This document shows, one piece after another, positions 41,355-50,167 of a DNA stretch of 64,000 nt. Source of the stretch: Actinoplanes sp. NBC_00393 (GTDB taxonomy: Bacteria > Actinomycetota > Actinomycetes > Mycobacteriales > Micromonosporaceae). Position 1 is the stretch's first letter, and each line of letters starts with the position of its first letter. Made by a program: the position numbers and the translations under genes. The DNA is taken from the NCBI RefSeq assembly GCF_036053395.1, contig NZ_CP107942.1:8388501-8452500 (forward strand), given 5' to 3'. Under the pieces are notes generated by a model. The model worked only from the letters and a program-made list of their open reading frames with translations, did no database searches and had not been told where the DNA came from.

Positions 41355-41456
41355 GCGCCGCCTCCTCTCCGCCCGGCGAAGGTTCCCTACAAAATAGTTT
41401 GTGATCAATTAAACGGGATAGCGACATGCACAATCTGTAATCGGGAGAATGATCGG

Positions 41457-41981
41457 GTGAATCCCAACGAGGCGGGTGGGCGCATCCACTCCACCGACCC
41501 GTTCGCCGTACCGGACTCGGCGAAGTCCCCGGTGCGCAGGCTGCGCGGCCGGTTCGCCGCGCCGGTCACGATCTGGACCACGCCCGGCCCCGCCGGGCTG
41601 ACCGTCTCCTCCACCGTGGTTGCGGACGGGGATCCCGGCCGGATCCTCGGCCTGATCGACGAGGAGAGCGACTTCTGGGACGCCGTCCTGTCCTCCGGCG
41701 TCTTCGCGGTGGTGCCGCTCACCCCGGCCGACCGGCAGCTCGCCGACCGGTTCGCCGGGCTGATGCCGGCGCCCGGCGGGCTCTTCGCCACCGGCGAGTG
41801 GCGACAGACGGCGTACGGGCCGGTGCCGGCAGAGGCCTCCACCTGGGTCGGCTGCCGGCTCGACAGCAACCGGCCCTGCGGCTGGGCGGTGCTGGTCGAG
41901 GGCCTGATCGAATCGACCGAGATCGGCACGTCGGCGTCGCCGCTGGTGCACTACCGGGGGCGGTACACCGAGCTCGCGTGA
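41457..41981 (+). CDS. Flavin reductase-like (split-barrel FMN) protein (174 aa)
   Basis: PVTIWTTPGPAGLTVSSTVVADGDPGRILGLIDEESDFWDAVLSSGVFAVVPL is the flavin-reductase domain core, in which FMN is bound by the strand that usually reads TaSSf. The later LFATGEWRQTAYGPVP and WVGCRLDS blocks fit the same fold. It may deliver reduced flavin or bind a heme or F420-like cofactor. GTG 41457 follows GGGAG. No partner monooxygenase is adjacent. Confidence 0.75.
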   Translation: MNPNEAGGRIHSTDPFAVPDSAKSPVRRLRGRFAAPVTIWTTPGPAGLTVSSTVVADGDPGRILGLIDEESDFWDAVLSSGVFAVVPLTPADRQLADRFAGLMPAPGGLFATGEWRQTAYGPVPAEASTWVGCRLDSNRPCGWAVLVEGLIESTEIGTSASPLVHYRGRYTELA

Positions 41982-42101
41982 CTGCCGCTCAGCGCACTCA
42001 GACCGCCACTCAGCGCAGACCCCGACCGGGGGCCGGTGACCTGACCCACTCCTTCGTACGGTGCCGGAAAGTTCGCCCGCCCCCACGAAGGTGGTGATCC
42101 C

Positions 42102-42461
42102 GTGCCGGCATCCGCCGAGAGATATCTCGAGGTACAGAATTCCGAGGAGTTCAGCAGGCTGCGCCACAAGCTGCGCAGCTTCATCTTCCCGACGACGGTC
42201 GCATTCATCGTCTGGTACTCCCTCTACGTGCTCCTCTCCGCGTACGCGCGGGACTTCATGAGCATCAAGCTGATCGGCAACATCAACGTCGCGCTGGTCT
42301 TCGGGCTGCTCCAGTTCGTCTCGACGTTCCTGATCGCCTGGTACTACTCCCGGTACGCCGCGCAGAAGCTCGACCCGCTCGCTGACGACATCTACAACGA
42401 GCTGGAGAACGGCGAGAAGGCCGTGGGCACCACCACCACGACCGAGGGGAACGCCCAGTGA
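42102..42461 (+). CDS. DUF485 membrane protein, symporter companion (119 aa)
   Basis: NSEEFSRLRHKLRSFIFPTTVAFIVWYSLYVLLSAYARDFM and the second helix NINVALVFGLLQFVSTFLIAWYYSRYA are the standard DUF485 blocks. In actinobacteria these genes precede MctC/ActP carriers, as here, where a GTGA overlap couples the two. It begins at GTG 42102. Confidence 0.92.
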   Translation: MPASAERYLEVQNSEEFSRLRHKLRSFIFPTTVAFIVWYSLYVLLSAYARDFMSIKLIGNINVALVFGLLQFVSTFLIAWYYSRYAAQKLDPLADDIYNELENGEKAVGTTTTTEGNAQ

Positions 42462-44134
42462 CCGGGGCAGCACTCGCCGCGGAGGCGAACGCCAGTGGTT
42501 CTCGCACCCTGACCATCACGCTGTTCCTGGTCTTCGTCGCTATCACGCTGGGCATCACTGTCTGGGCCAGCCGGCAGACCAAGACCGCCACCGACTTCTA
42601 CGCCGGTGGCCGGCAGTTCTCCGGTTTCCAGAACGGCATGGCCATCGGTGGCGACTACATGTCGGCGGCGTCCTTCCTCGGCATCGCCGGCCTGATCGCC
42701 CTGTACGGCTACGACGGCTTCCTCTACTCGATCGGCTTCCTGGTCGCGTGGCTGGTGGCGCTCCTGCTGGTCGCCGAGTTCCTGCGCAACTCCGGTCGAT
42801 ACACGATGGCCGACGTGCTCGCGTTCCGGATGCGCCAGCGCCCGGTACGCACCGCCGCCTCGGTCTCCACCATCGTCGTGTCGATCTTCTACCTGATCGC
42901 GCAGATGGTCGGCGCGGGCGCTCTGGTGTCGCTGCTGCTCGGCATCTCGCCGGGCACGACCTTCCTGGGCATGGACGCGGAGACCGCCAAGGTAGCCACG
43001 ATCATCCTGGTCGGCGCCCTGATGATCATTTACGTCACGGTCGGCGGCATGAAGGGCACCACGTACGTCCAGATCGTCAAGGCGTTCATGCTGATGGGCG
43101 GCGCCCTGATCATGGTCATCATGGTGCTGGCGCACTACAAGTTCAACCTGTCCGCGCTGCTCGGCGACGCCGCTGACCAATCCGGCAAGGGCTCGGCCTT
43201 CCTCGAACCCGGTCTGCGCTACGGCGTCGAGACCGCGGGCGACGCGGCCAAGACGTTCTACAGCAAGATGGACCTGCTCTCGCTGGGCCTCGCGCTGGTG
43301 CTCGGCACGGCCGGTCTGCCGCACATCCTGACCCGGTTCTACACCGTTCCGACCAGCCGGATCGCGCGCAAGAGCGTGCTCTGGGCGATCGGCATCATCG
43401 GTACGTTCTACCTGTTCACCCTGGCCCTCGGCTTCGGCGCGGCGGCTCTGGTGGGCGGCGAGAACATCACCGCGCAGGACAAGGCCGGCAACACCGCCGC
43501 GCCGCAGCTCGCCCAGCAGCTCGGCATCGACTACCTGGGCGGCGAGACCGGTGGCTCGATCATGCTGGCGGTGATCGCGGCGGTCGCCTTCGCCACGATC
43601 CTCGCCGTGGTCGCCGGCCTCACGCTCGCCTCGTCGTCGAGCCTCGCGCACGACTTCTACGCCAGCGTGATCAAGCGGGGCACCGCCTCCGAGCGGGACG
43701 AGGTACGGGTCGCCCGCATCTCCGCCCTGCTCATCGGCGCGGTCGCGATCGCTCTGTCGATTTTCGCGCAGAGCCTGAACGTGGCGTTCCTGGTGGCGCT
43801 GGCGTTCGCGGTGGCGGCGTCGGCGAACCTGCCGGCGATCCTCTACAGCCTGTTCTGGCGCCGGTTCAACACCGCGGGCGCGCTCTGGTCCATCTACGGC
43901 GGTCTGGGCGCCGCGGTCATCCTGGTGTTCTTCTCACCGGTGGTGTCCGGCTCGCCGACGGCGATGTTCCCGGACCAGGACTGGCACTGGTTCCCGCTGT
44001 CCAACCCGGGCATCATCTCGATCCCGCTGGGCTTCTTCTTCGGATGGCTCGGCACCGTGATCTCCAAGGAGACCGACCCGGAGAAGTACGCGGAGCTGGA
44101 AGTCCGGTCCCTCACCGGACACGGGGCGCACTGA
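42458..44134 (+). CDS. actP: Cation/acetate-type monocarboxylate symporter (558 aa)
   Basis: This is an SSS-family carrier with 13 or so helices. SRQTKTATDFYAGGRQFSGFQNGMAIGGDYMSAASFLGIAGL is the conserved N-terminal block, GTAGLPHILTRFYTVP the substrate/sodium region, and TLASSSSLAHDFYASVIKRG the following block. In Corynebacterium, MctC (the near relative) imports acetate, propionate and pyruvate. The gene overlaps its DUF485 partner and is followed by a 13-bp-stem terminator. It is a paralogue of the 35.4-37.0 kb symporter. Confidence 0.92.
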   Translation: MTGAALAAEANASGSRTLTITLFLVFVAITLGITVWASRQTKTATDFYAGGRQFSGFQNGMAIGGDYMSAASFLGIAGLIALYGYDGFLYSIGFLVAWLVALLLVAEFLRNSGRYTMADVLAFRMRQRPVRTAASVSTIVVSIFYLIAQMVGAGALVSLLLGISPGTTFLGMDAETAKVATIILVGALMIIYVTVGGMKGTTYVQIVKAFMLMGGALIMVIMVLAHYKFNLSALLGDAADQSGKGSAFLEPGLRYGVETAGDAAKTFYSKMDLLSLGLALVLGTAGLPHILTRFYTVPTSRIARKSVLWAIGIIGTFYLFTLALGFGAAALVGGENITAQDKAGNTAAPQLAQQLGIDYLGGETGGSIMLAVIAAVAFATILAVVAGLTLASSSSLAHDFYASVIKRGTASERDEVRVARISALLIGAVAIALSIFAQSLNVAFLVALAFAVAASANLPAILYSLFWRRFNTAGALWSIYGGLGAAVILVFFSPVVSGSPTAMFPDQDWHWFPLSNPGIISIPLGFFFGWLGTVISKETDPEKYAELEVRSLTGHGAH

Positions 44135-44148
44135 CCTACATCCCCCGT

Positions 44149-44181
44149 CACGGGCCGGCGCAGTCGCCGCGCCGGCCCGTG
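44149..44181 (+). terminator. Hairpin terminator after actP
   Basis: A perfect 13-bp stem, CACGGGCCGGCGC/GCGCCGGCCCGTG, with a 7-nt loop lies 15 bp past the stop codon. Confidence 0.85.
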
Positions 44182-44261
44182 CTTCCGCGGAAACTCCTAC
44201 CTTCGTGCCGATGGGTGTGGAGCACCGGGCGCACTGGGAATCACTCCGTAATCTGGAGTAC

Positions 44262-45431
44262 ATGTCAGCCACCACCTCTCCCAGCGGCAACTCCTCCGGA
44301 CGGGCTTCCGTGCCCGCCTACGGCGGCCGGGCTTCGGTGCGCCCCGATCGTGACTGGGCACCCGGAGGCGGTGGCGGAAACGGTCCCGGCGGCCCGGGTG
44401 GTCCCGGCGGCCCCGGTCGTTCGTACGGCGGTCGCCGCCCGCGGCCCCGCTGGCGCCGGATCTTCCTCGTCGCCGGCATCGCCGTCCTGGTCCTCGCGCT
44501 GATCGGCGGCATCGCGGCGTACGGCTACATCAACGGCCTCGACAAGGACATCAAGCGCACCAACGCCTTCGGCGAGATCACCGCGGACCGGCCGGCCAAG
44601 ACCGTCGAGGGCGCGCTGAACATCCTGTTGGTCGGTAGCGACTCCCGCAATCCGGACAACAAGAACGACGAGGCGAGCAAGTGGCGCGCCGACACGCTGA
44701 TGATCATGCACATTCCGGCTGATCACAGCTCCGCGCAGATCGTCTCGATCCCCCGCGACCTGTGGGTCAGCATCCCGAGCGACAACAACGCGCCGTGCAG
44801 CTCCGGCAGCCGGGCGAAGATCAACGCCGCGTTCGCCTTCGGCGGGCTGCCGCGGGCGGTCCGCACCGTCGAGTGCATGACCGACGTGCACCTGGACCAC
44901 GTGATGGCGATCGACTTCGGCGGCTTCAAGGACGTGACCGACGCCCTCGGCGGCGTCGACCTCAAGGTGGACCAGTCGATCACGTCGATCCACAAGCCGT
45001 ACCGGCAGTTCAAGAAGGGCATGATGCACATGGACGGCGCCCAGGCGCTGGACTGGGTGCGTCAGCGCAAGCAGTTCGCCCGGGGTGACTTCGCCCGCAT
45101 GCAGCACCAGCAGGAGTTCCTGAAGGCCGTGATGGACAAGGCGGCGAGCAGCGGCACGCTGACCAACCCCGGCAAGCTGGACGCCTTCCTGGACGCGGTG
45201 GCCGCGGCCGTCACGGTCGACGAGAAGTTCTCCCTCAAGGACATGGTGATCCAGTTCCGTAACCTGCGCGGCGAGAACCTGACGTTCCTGACCAGCCCCA
45301 ACAAGGGCAGCGAGACGATCGACGGGCAGTCCGTGGTGGTCTCCGACCGGGAGAAGGCACTGAGCCTCTACCAGGCGATGGCCGCCGACAAGCTGGACGA
45401 GTGGATGGCCGCGAACCCGAAGAAGAAGTAG
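44262..45431 (+). CDS. LytR-CpsA-Psr (LCP) family cell-wall ligase (389 aa)
   Basis: A Gly/Pro-rich cytoplasmic N-terminus and one membrane helix (IFLVAGIAVLVLALIGGIAAYGY) precede the LCP domain. It contains NILLVGSDSRNPD, WRADTLMIMHIPAD, VSIPRDLWVSIP and ALDWVRQRKQFARGDFARMQHQQEFLKAV, with the Arg/Asp residues that hold the pyrophosphate. LCP enzymes attach teichoic acid or polysaccharide to peptidoglycan from polyprenyl carriers. ATG 44262 has TGGAG upstream. A paralogue follows. Confidence 0.93.
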   Translation: MSATTSPSGNSSGRASVPAYGGRASVRPDRDWAPGGGGGNGPGGPGGPGGPGRSYGGRRPRPRWRRIFLVAGIAVLVLALIGGIAAYGYINGLDKDIKRTNAFGEITADRPAKTVEGALNILLVGSDSRNPDNKNDEASKWRADTLMIMHIPADHSSAQIVSIPRDLWVSIPSDNNAPCSSGSRAKINAAFAFGGLPRAVRTVECMTDVHLDHVMAIDFGGFKDVTDALGGVDLKVDQSITSIHKPYRQFKKGMMHMDGAQALDWVRQRKQFARGDFARMQHQQEFLKAVMDKAASSGTLTNPGKLDAFLDAVAAAVTVDEKFSLKDMVIQFRNLRGENLTFLTSPNKGSETIDGQSVVVSDREKALSLYQAMAADKLDEWMAANPKKK

Positions 45432-45455
45432 CAGTTCGGCTGTCAGGAAGCTGTG

Positions 45456-45475
45456 ACTTCGTTCTGAAACGAAGT
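45456..45475. terminator. Inverted repeat between the two LCP genes
   Basis: A perfect 8-bp stem, ACTTCGTT/AACGAAGT, with loop CTGA lies 25 bp past the first LCP stop. It could also be an operator for the next gene, which begins 70 bp downstream. Confidence 0.5.
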
Positions 45476-45545
45476 AGACCTTCAGCTTGCCGGAAAGTGT
45501 CCGTAAAGTGATGCAGCCCCTCACCCCACCCCCCTGGAGTGCTGC

Positions 45546-46712
45546 ATGACCGTCACGGCCAATCGGCAGGCGCCGGCCCGGGACCGCTCGCCGATCCCGC
45601 CCGGTGCGCCGAAGGTCAGAAAGAAACGGGGCGCACCGCTCTGGGCGAAGATCACTACGTCGCTCGGGGCGGTGTTGCTGGTGGTGAGCGGGGGCGGCCT
45701 GGCCGGCGGCTCGGTGCTCGTGCAGCAGACGACGTCGAACATCGCGGTGGAGAACCTCACCGGTGACGCGAAGAAGACTGTCGGCGAGGGCGGTGGCGAC
45801 ACTCTCGAGGGCCCGATCGACATGCTGCTGATGGGCGTGGACGCCCGGGCGCGCTGGGCCGCGGACGACCTGCGGTCCGACTCGATCATCATCCTGCACA
45901 TCCCGGCCAGCCACGACCAGGCGTACCTGATCTCCATCCCGCGGGACACCGAGGTCCAGGTGCCGGCGTTCGCCCCGAGCAACTACGGCGGCGGCACGGT
46001 CAAGGCGACCGAGGCGTTCTTCCACGGCGCGCAGAACGGTGGTGGCTGGACCGGGGGCGCGCAGCTGCTCGCCAAGACGCTGCACAACATGACCGGCATC
46101 AGCTTCGACGGCGCCGCGATCATCAACTTCGGCGGCTTCAAGAACGTCATCGACGAGCTCGGCGGCGTCTCGATGTGCGTCGACCAGCAGGTCACCTCGA
46201 AGCACATGGTGTGGGTCGACGGCGAAGCGATGTTCCTGGCCGACGCGCGCAAGACCGGCAAGCCGACCGAGCCGGTGGTGCACAAGGTGGGCTGCCGCTC
46301 GATGGAGGGCTGGGAGGCGCTCGACTTCGCCCGCCAGCGGTACGGGTTGAAGAACGGCGACTACGACCGTCAGCGGCACCAGCAGCAGCTGATCAAGGCG
46401 ATGGCGAAGAAGGCCGCGAACGGCGGCGTCCTGAGCAATCCGATCAAGGCGGCAGGACTGGTCAAGTCCGCCGGCAAGGCGCTGGTGGTGGACACCGGCA
46501 ACGTGGCGCTCGCGGACTTCGTGCTCGGCCTGAAGGACGTCGCCGCCAACGACATGGTGCTGCTGCGCACCAACAACGGGACCTTCTCCGGCAACGGTAA
46601 CGGCCGGGAGAAGTTCGACGACGTGACGCTGGCGATGTTCGAGGCGGTCAAACAGGACAGGGTTGCGGAATTCGTCCTCGACAACCCGACCGTCGTCGCC
46701 AAGGAGAAGTAG
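45546..46712 (+). CDS. Second LytR-CpsA-Psr (LCP) family protein (388 aa)
   Basis: The LCP layout is the same: basic N-terminus, one membrane helix (ITTSLGAVLLVVSGGGLAGG), then IDMLLMGVDARARWAADDLRSDSIIILHIP, ISIPRDTEVQVP and ALDFARQRYGLKNGDYDRQRHQQQLIKA. Two Cys (SMCVD, VGCRSM) in the extracytoplasmic domain could form a disulfide. It follows TGGAG with ATG 45546. With the first copy it gives two non-identical ligases for cell-wall glycopolymers. Confidence 0.93.
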   Translation: MTVTANRQAPARDRSPIPPGAPKVRKKRGAPLWAKITTSLGAVLLVVSGGGLAGGSVLVQQTTSNIAVENLTGDAKKTVGEGGGDTLEGPIDMLLMGVDARARWAADDLRSDSIIILHIPASHDQAYLISIPRDTEVQVPAFAPSNYGGGTVKATEAFFHGAQNGGGWTGGAQLLAKTLHNMTGISFDGAAIINFGGFKNVIDELGGVSMCVDQQVTSKHMVWVDGEAMFLADARKTGKPTEPVVHKVGCRSMEGWEALDFARQRYGLKNGDYDRQRHQQQLIKAMAKKAANGGVLSNPIKAAGLVKSAGKALVVDTGNVALADFVLGLKDVAANDMVLLRTNNGTFSGNGNGREKFDDVTLAMFEAVKQDRVAEFVLDNPTVVAKEK

Positions 46713-46758
46713 TCCAGTCGTACCCATCCAACCGCCCCACCCACCGCCCTAAAGCGGA

Positions 46759-46774
46759 AGAGGGCGCGCCCTCT
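46759..46774. promoter_or_regulatory. Perfect 16-bp palindrome next to the rhodanese promoter
   Basis: AGAGGGCGCGCCCTCT is self-complementary over its full length and its last base is the first base of the -10 TACCCT. It is either the terminator of the LCP gene or an operator for the rhodanese gene. Confidence 0.5.
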
Positions 46775-46779
46775 ACCCT
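46774..46779 (+). promoter_or_regulatory. -10 element for leaderless rhodanese mRNA
   Basis: TACCCT ends 7 nt before GTG 46787. There is no ribosome-binding site. Confidence 0.5.
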
Positions 46780-46786
46780 GTTTGAT

Positions 46787-47122
46787 GTGTTCGGACCCCA
46801 GGTACCCACGGTGACTTCTGATCAAGTCGGCCCCGACGCCTACCTGCTCGACGTGCGCGAGCCCGACGAGTGGACGGCCGGCCACGCGCCCGGCGCGCAC
46901 CACCTGCCGATGATGGAGGTGCCGGCCCGGATGGCCGAGGTGCCGACGGACGGCGAGGTGGTGGTGGTCTGCCGGGCCGGTGGACGGTCCGGGCAGGTCG
47001 TCGCCTACCTGATGAACAACGGCTGGGACAACGTGCGCAACCTGGACGGCGGCATGCAGTCCTGGGCGATGGCCGGCCGTGACGTGGTCAGCGAGGACGG
47101 GCAACCGGCCCGCGTGCTGTGA
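46787..47122 (+). CDS. Rhodanese-like sulfurtransferase (111 aa)
   Basis: The single rhodanese domain has LLDVREPDEWTAGHAPGAHHLPM and the active-site loop CRAGGRSG with the catalytic Cys, then NLDGGMQSWAMAGRDV. It may transfer sulfur in thiol stress or tRNA/cofactor sulfuration; the partner is not evident. GTG 46787 is probably leaderless. Confidence 0.9.
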   Translation: MFGPQVPTVTSDQVGPDAYLLDVREPDEWTAGHAPGAHHLPMMEVPARMAEVPTDGEVVVVCRAGGRSGQVVAYLMNNGWDNVRNLDGGMQSWAMAGRDVVSEDGQPARVL

Positions 47123-47159
47123 CCGACCCGTACTAGGCCGGCCCCGCAGCGGAAAACCC

Positions 47160-47948
47160 ATGTCAAACCACTATGAGCCGCTCGTCTTCGCCCATCGCGG
47201 CGGGGCGGACGCGTCACCCGAGCACACGCTCGGGGCGTATCTGCGCGCCCTGGACGAGGGTGTGGACGGGCTGGAGTGTGACGTCCGGCTGACCCGGGAC
47301 GGGCACCTGGTCTGCGTGCACGACGGGCGACTGGAACGCACCAGCAACGGGCGCGGGCTGGTGAGCTCCAAGACGCTCGCCGAGTTGGACGCGCTGAACT
47401 TCGGCTCCTGGCATCCGGGTTACCCAGCCGACGACGTGCCCGATTTCTCCCGGTTGCTCACGTTGGAGCGGTTGCTGGACGCGGTGTTGGCGAGCGGCCG
47501 CCAGGTGCGACTGCTGATCGAGACCAAACACCCCTCGCGGTACGGCGCCGAGGTCGAGCGGCGACTGGTCCGGATGCTGCACCGGTATGGACTGGCGGAG
47601 CCGAAGCCGGACGACCCCGTACAAGTGACGGTCATGTCCTTCGCGGCGCTCGCGCTGCGCCGGATCCGCGCCCAGGCGCCTGCCGTGCCCACGGTCTACC
47701 TGATGGAGTTCGTGCCGCCCGGGGTGGGCCGCGGTCGCTTGCCGTTCGGGGCCCGGACCGCGGGACCCGGCGTCGATCTGATCCGCGCCCGGCCGGGACT
47801 GCTGCCCGCGATCCGCGCGGCCGGTCACCGGACGTACGTGTGGACCGTGAACGAGCCGGCGGATCTGGAACTGGTGCTGAAACACCGGGTCGACGGAGTG
47901 ATCACCGACCGTCCCCGGTTCGTGCTGGAACAGCTCGGCCGACTGTGA
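47160..47948 (+). CDS. Glycerophosphodiester phosphodiesterase (262 aa)
   Basis: FAHRGGADASPEHTLGAYLRALDEGVDGLECDVRLTRDGHLVCVHD carries the catalytic His pair and metal-binding Glu/Asp residues of GDPD enzymes. IETKHP and the C-terminal VWTVNEPADLELVLKHRVDGVITDRP are conserved. There is no signal peptide, so it is an intracellular enzyme hydrolysing glycerophosphodiesters. ATG 47160 is close to the rhodanese stop. It is potentially related to glycerolipid turnover. Confidence 0.92.
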   Translation: MSNHYEPLVFAHRGGADASPEHTLGAYLRALDEGVDGLECDVRLTRDGHLVCVHDGRLERTSNGRGLVSSKTLAELDALNFGSWHPGYPADDVPDFSRLLTLERLLDAVLASGRQVRLLIETKHPSRYGAEVERRLVRMLHRYGLAEPKPDDPVQVTVMSFAALALRRIRAQAPAVPTVYLMEFVPPGVGRGRLPFGARTAGPGVDLIRARPGLLPAIRAAGHRTYVWTVNEPADLELVLKHRVDGVITDRPRFVLEQLGRL

Positions 47949-48032
47949 CGTACGCCACGGTCGATTGGTCTACCTCAGCATCCGCTTAGGTTCGTCTGCC
48001 CAAACCGGGGCGGGCAGTGCACACTCGCAGAC

Positions 48033-49232
48033 ATGCCGGACCGTCCCGACTACGCCACCCTGACCCGGGGTCAGATCGCGGTGCTCGACCGCGTCAACTC
48101 CGGCGACGCGGGCCTGTCCGTCCTGCAGCAGCTGGTCCGGCTGGCCGAGGAGGCGCTGGGCGCGCTGGGCGCCGGGTTCGCTGAGTACGCGGAGGGGCAT
48201 GGCCGGATCATCGCGGCCACCGGTGTGTGCGAGGCGGCGATCGGCCGCCGGGTGGAGCGTCCGGACGATCGGCTGCTCGATCGGCGTACGCTGCTGGTCC
48301 CTCTCGATTCGGTGAACGACGAGTTCGCCCGGCAGATCGAGGGTGGCGAGCTGCGGCACATGCTGGGCGCCCGGTGCGAGGCCGGCGAGACCGTGGTCGG
48401 GTCGTTGCACGTCTACTTCGGCGACACCAGTGGGGAGCCCGGACCCGAGCACCACGCCGTGCTGGAGTTGCTGGCCGGGCAGATCGGCTGGCTCTACGGA
48501 CTGCGTTCCGGCCTGCCGGTGCATGGCGAGGCCGCTCCCGAGCAGGCCCGCCTGGAGGACCGGGATCTGTGGGTCGCGGTGACCAGCCACGAGCTGCGTA
48601 CGCCGGTCACGGTCATCAAGGGGTACGCGGACACGCTCACCAACCACTGGGACACCCTGGGCGAATCCGGGCGCCGCGAGGCGGTCCGGGTGATCGGCAC
48701 CCGGGCCGGTGAGCTGGCCCGCCTGGTCGACCGGCTGCTCTCGGCCGCCAGCGAGGACGGCTCGGTGGGCGCCTCCGCGTCCGGTCCGTTCGACCTGGCC
48801 GAGGCGCTGCGCGCGGCGACCGGGGAGCTGCCCGCGGCGCTGCGGCAGCGGATCCACTTCGGCGAGTTGCCGGCGGACCTCCCGAAGGCGTACGGGAACC
48901 GCGACTCGATCGCCACCATCCTCACCGAGCTCGCCACCAACGCGGAGAAGTACTCGGCGCCGGACACCCTCGTCGAGGTCTGCGCCGGCGTCGACGAGGA
49001 CACGCTCCGCTTCCGGGTCTCCGACCGGGGCGTCGGCATCGCACCGGACCACGTGGAACGCGCCTTCGAGCGGTACTGGCAGGCCGGCTCCGGCGACCAG
49101 CACCCGCACCCGGGCGCCGGCCTCGGCCTCTACCTGGTCCGACGTCTGGTGGAGCGGCAGCACGGCTGGGTCTCGCTGCGCCCGCGCGAGGGCGGCGGCA
49201 CGGTCGCCGAGGTCCGGCTCCGGCGCGCCTGA
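48033..49232 (+). CDS. Soluble sensor histidine kinase with GAF-like N-terminus (399 aa)
   Basis: No membrane segment is present. An N-terminal domain of about 150 residues (GAGFAEYAEGHGRIIAATG, RTLLVPLDS, LHVYFGDTSG) has the GAF strand pattern. The kinase core is AVTSHELRTPVTVIKGYADTL (phospho-His), ILTELATNAEKYS (N box), and DRGVGIA and HPGAGLGLYLV (G boxes). No response regulator is adjacent, so its partner lies elsewhere (an orphan kinase). ATG 48033. Confidence 0.9.
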   Translation: MPDRPDYATLTRGQIAVLDRVNSGDAGLSVLQQLVRLAEEALGALGAGFAEYAEGHGRIIAATGVCEAAIGRRVERPDDRLLDRRTLLVPLDSVNDEFARQIEGGELRHMLGARCEAGETVVGSLHVYFGDTSGEPGPEHHAVLELLAGQIGWLYGLRSGLPVHGEAAPEQARLEDRDLWVAVTSHELRTPVTVIKGYADTLTNHWDTLGESGRREAVRVIGTRAGELARLVDRLLSAASEDGSVGASASGPFDLAEALRAATGELPAALRQRIHFGELPADLPKAYGNRDSIATILTELATNAEKYSAPDTLVEVCAGVDEDTLRFRVSDRGVGIAPDHVERAFERYWQAGSGDQHPHPGAGLGLYLVRRLVERQHGWVSLRPREGGGTVAEVRLRRA

Positions 49233-49277
49233 CGCGCCCGGGGTGGCCCACGTCACGGGATACCGAATGTCACCGCC

Positions 49278-49283
49278 TAGGCT
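49278..49283 (+). promoter_or_regulatory. -10 element for the DUF5926 gene
   Basis: TAGGCT ends 8 nt before GTG 49292, consistent with a leaderless or nearly leaderless mRNA. Confidence 0.45.
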
Positions 49284-49291
49284 GGTTCCCC

Positions 49292-50167
49292 GTGAGCAAG
49301 CGACGCAAGCCCCGCGAAAGCACTCCGAAGACGAAGGTGCGCGACATCTTCGTCGCCCGCCCGTTCGAGGGTCTGGCGGACGAACCGGAATGGGTCGCCC
49401 TGCGTGAGCTGGTCCCGGCCGCCTCGGCGCCGCTGACCCTCAAGCCGGAGATCGTCGAGGAGTTCGGCGACCGCCCGGTCACGCTCTCCACGGTGCTGCC
49501 GATGGCCTGGCCGGCGATGACCCGCCGGGACGGTCGCGTCTTCATCGGCCTGCAGCGGCACGTCCAGTCCGGCGACGTCTCCCGGGACCTGGCCGTTGCG
49601 GTGCTGAACGCTCTGCAGACCACCCCCGGCGAGACGGTGTCGGTGCCCGCGCTGCCCGGCGAGGGTCCGCGTCTGCAGGATCTGCTGGTCGACGGCCCGC
49701 TCGAGATCACCCTGCACGAGGGCTTCGAGTACTGGCTCGACGCCGACCAGATGCAGGACGCGAACGTCAAGGCGTCGCTGGAGCGGGCGAACGCCTCGAT
49801 CTATCCGACCGTGCGACTGGCGGCCGCCAAGGCGGCGTACTGGTGCCGGGTCGCGCCGGACAAGAGCCACGTGCGCTGGGTCCTCGCCGACCCCGAGGAC
49901 CAGGCCCTGAACGCGCTGGCCCGGCTCTCCGCCTCCGGCGAGCTGGTGCTCGGCAAGGACACCAAGTTCGCCGGCATGTTCCGGGCGCACGGGCTGCTGG
50001 TCCCGGTCTGGGACGTGCCGGGCGAGCCGGACGGCGCCGACTGGGAGGCTCCGCTCGCCGACTTCGCCAAGCGCTACGCCGACACCCTGGCTGTGGACGA
50101 GCCGCTCGACGCCGCCGGCCGCCGCGCCAAGCAAGGCCTGATCGGCCGGCAGCTCACCCTGCGGTGA
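49292..50167 (+). CDS. DUF5926 family protein (291 aa)
   Basis: The start SKRRKPRESTPKTKVRDIFVARPFEGLADEPEWVALRELVPAA and later PTVRLAAAKAAYWCRVAPDKSHVRWVL match the DUF5926 family, which is restricted to Actinobacteria and has no known function. The protein is soluble, with a lysine/arginine-rich N-terminus. Its stop overlaps the GTG of the next gene (GTGA), so the two are coupled. Confidence 0.85.
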   Translation: MSKRRKPRESTPKTKVRDIFVARPFEGLADEPEWVALRELVPAASAPLTLKPEIVEEFGDRPVTLSTVLPMAWPAMTRRDGRVFIGLQRHVQSGDVSRDLAVAVLNALQTTPGETVSVPALPGEGPRLQDLLVDGPLEITLHEGFEYWLDADQMQDANVKASLERANASIYPTVRLAAAKAAYWCRVAPDKSHVRWVLADPEDQALNALARLSASGELVLGKDTKFAGMFRAHGLLVPVWDVPGEPDGADWEAPLADFAKRYADTLAVDEPLDAAGRRAKQGLIGRQLTLR

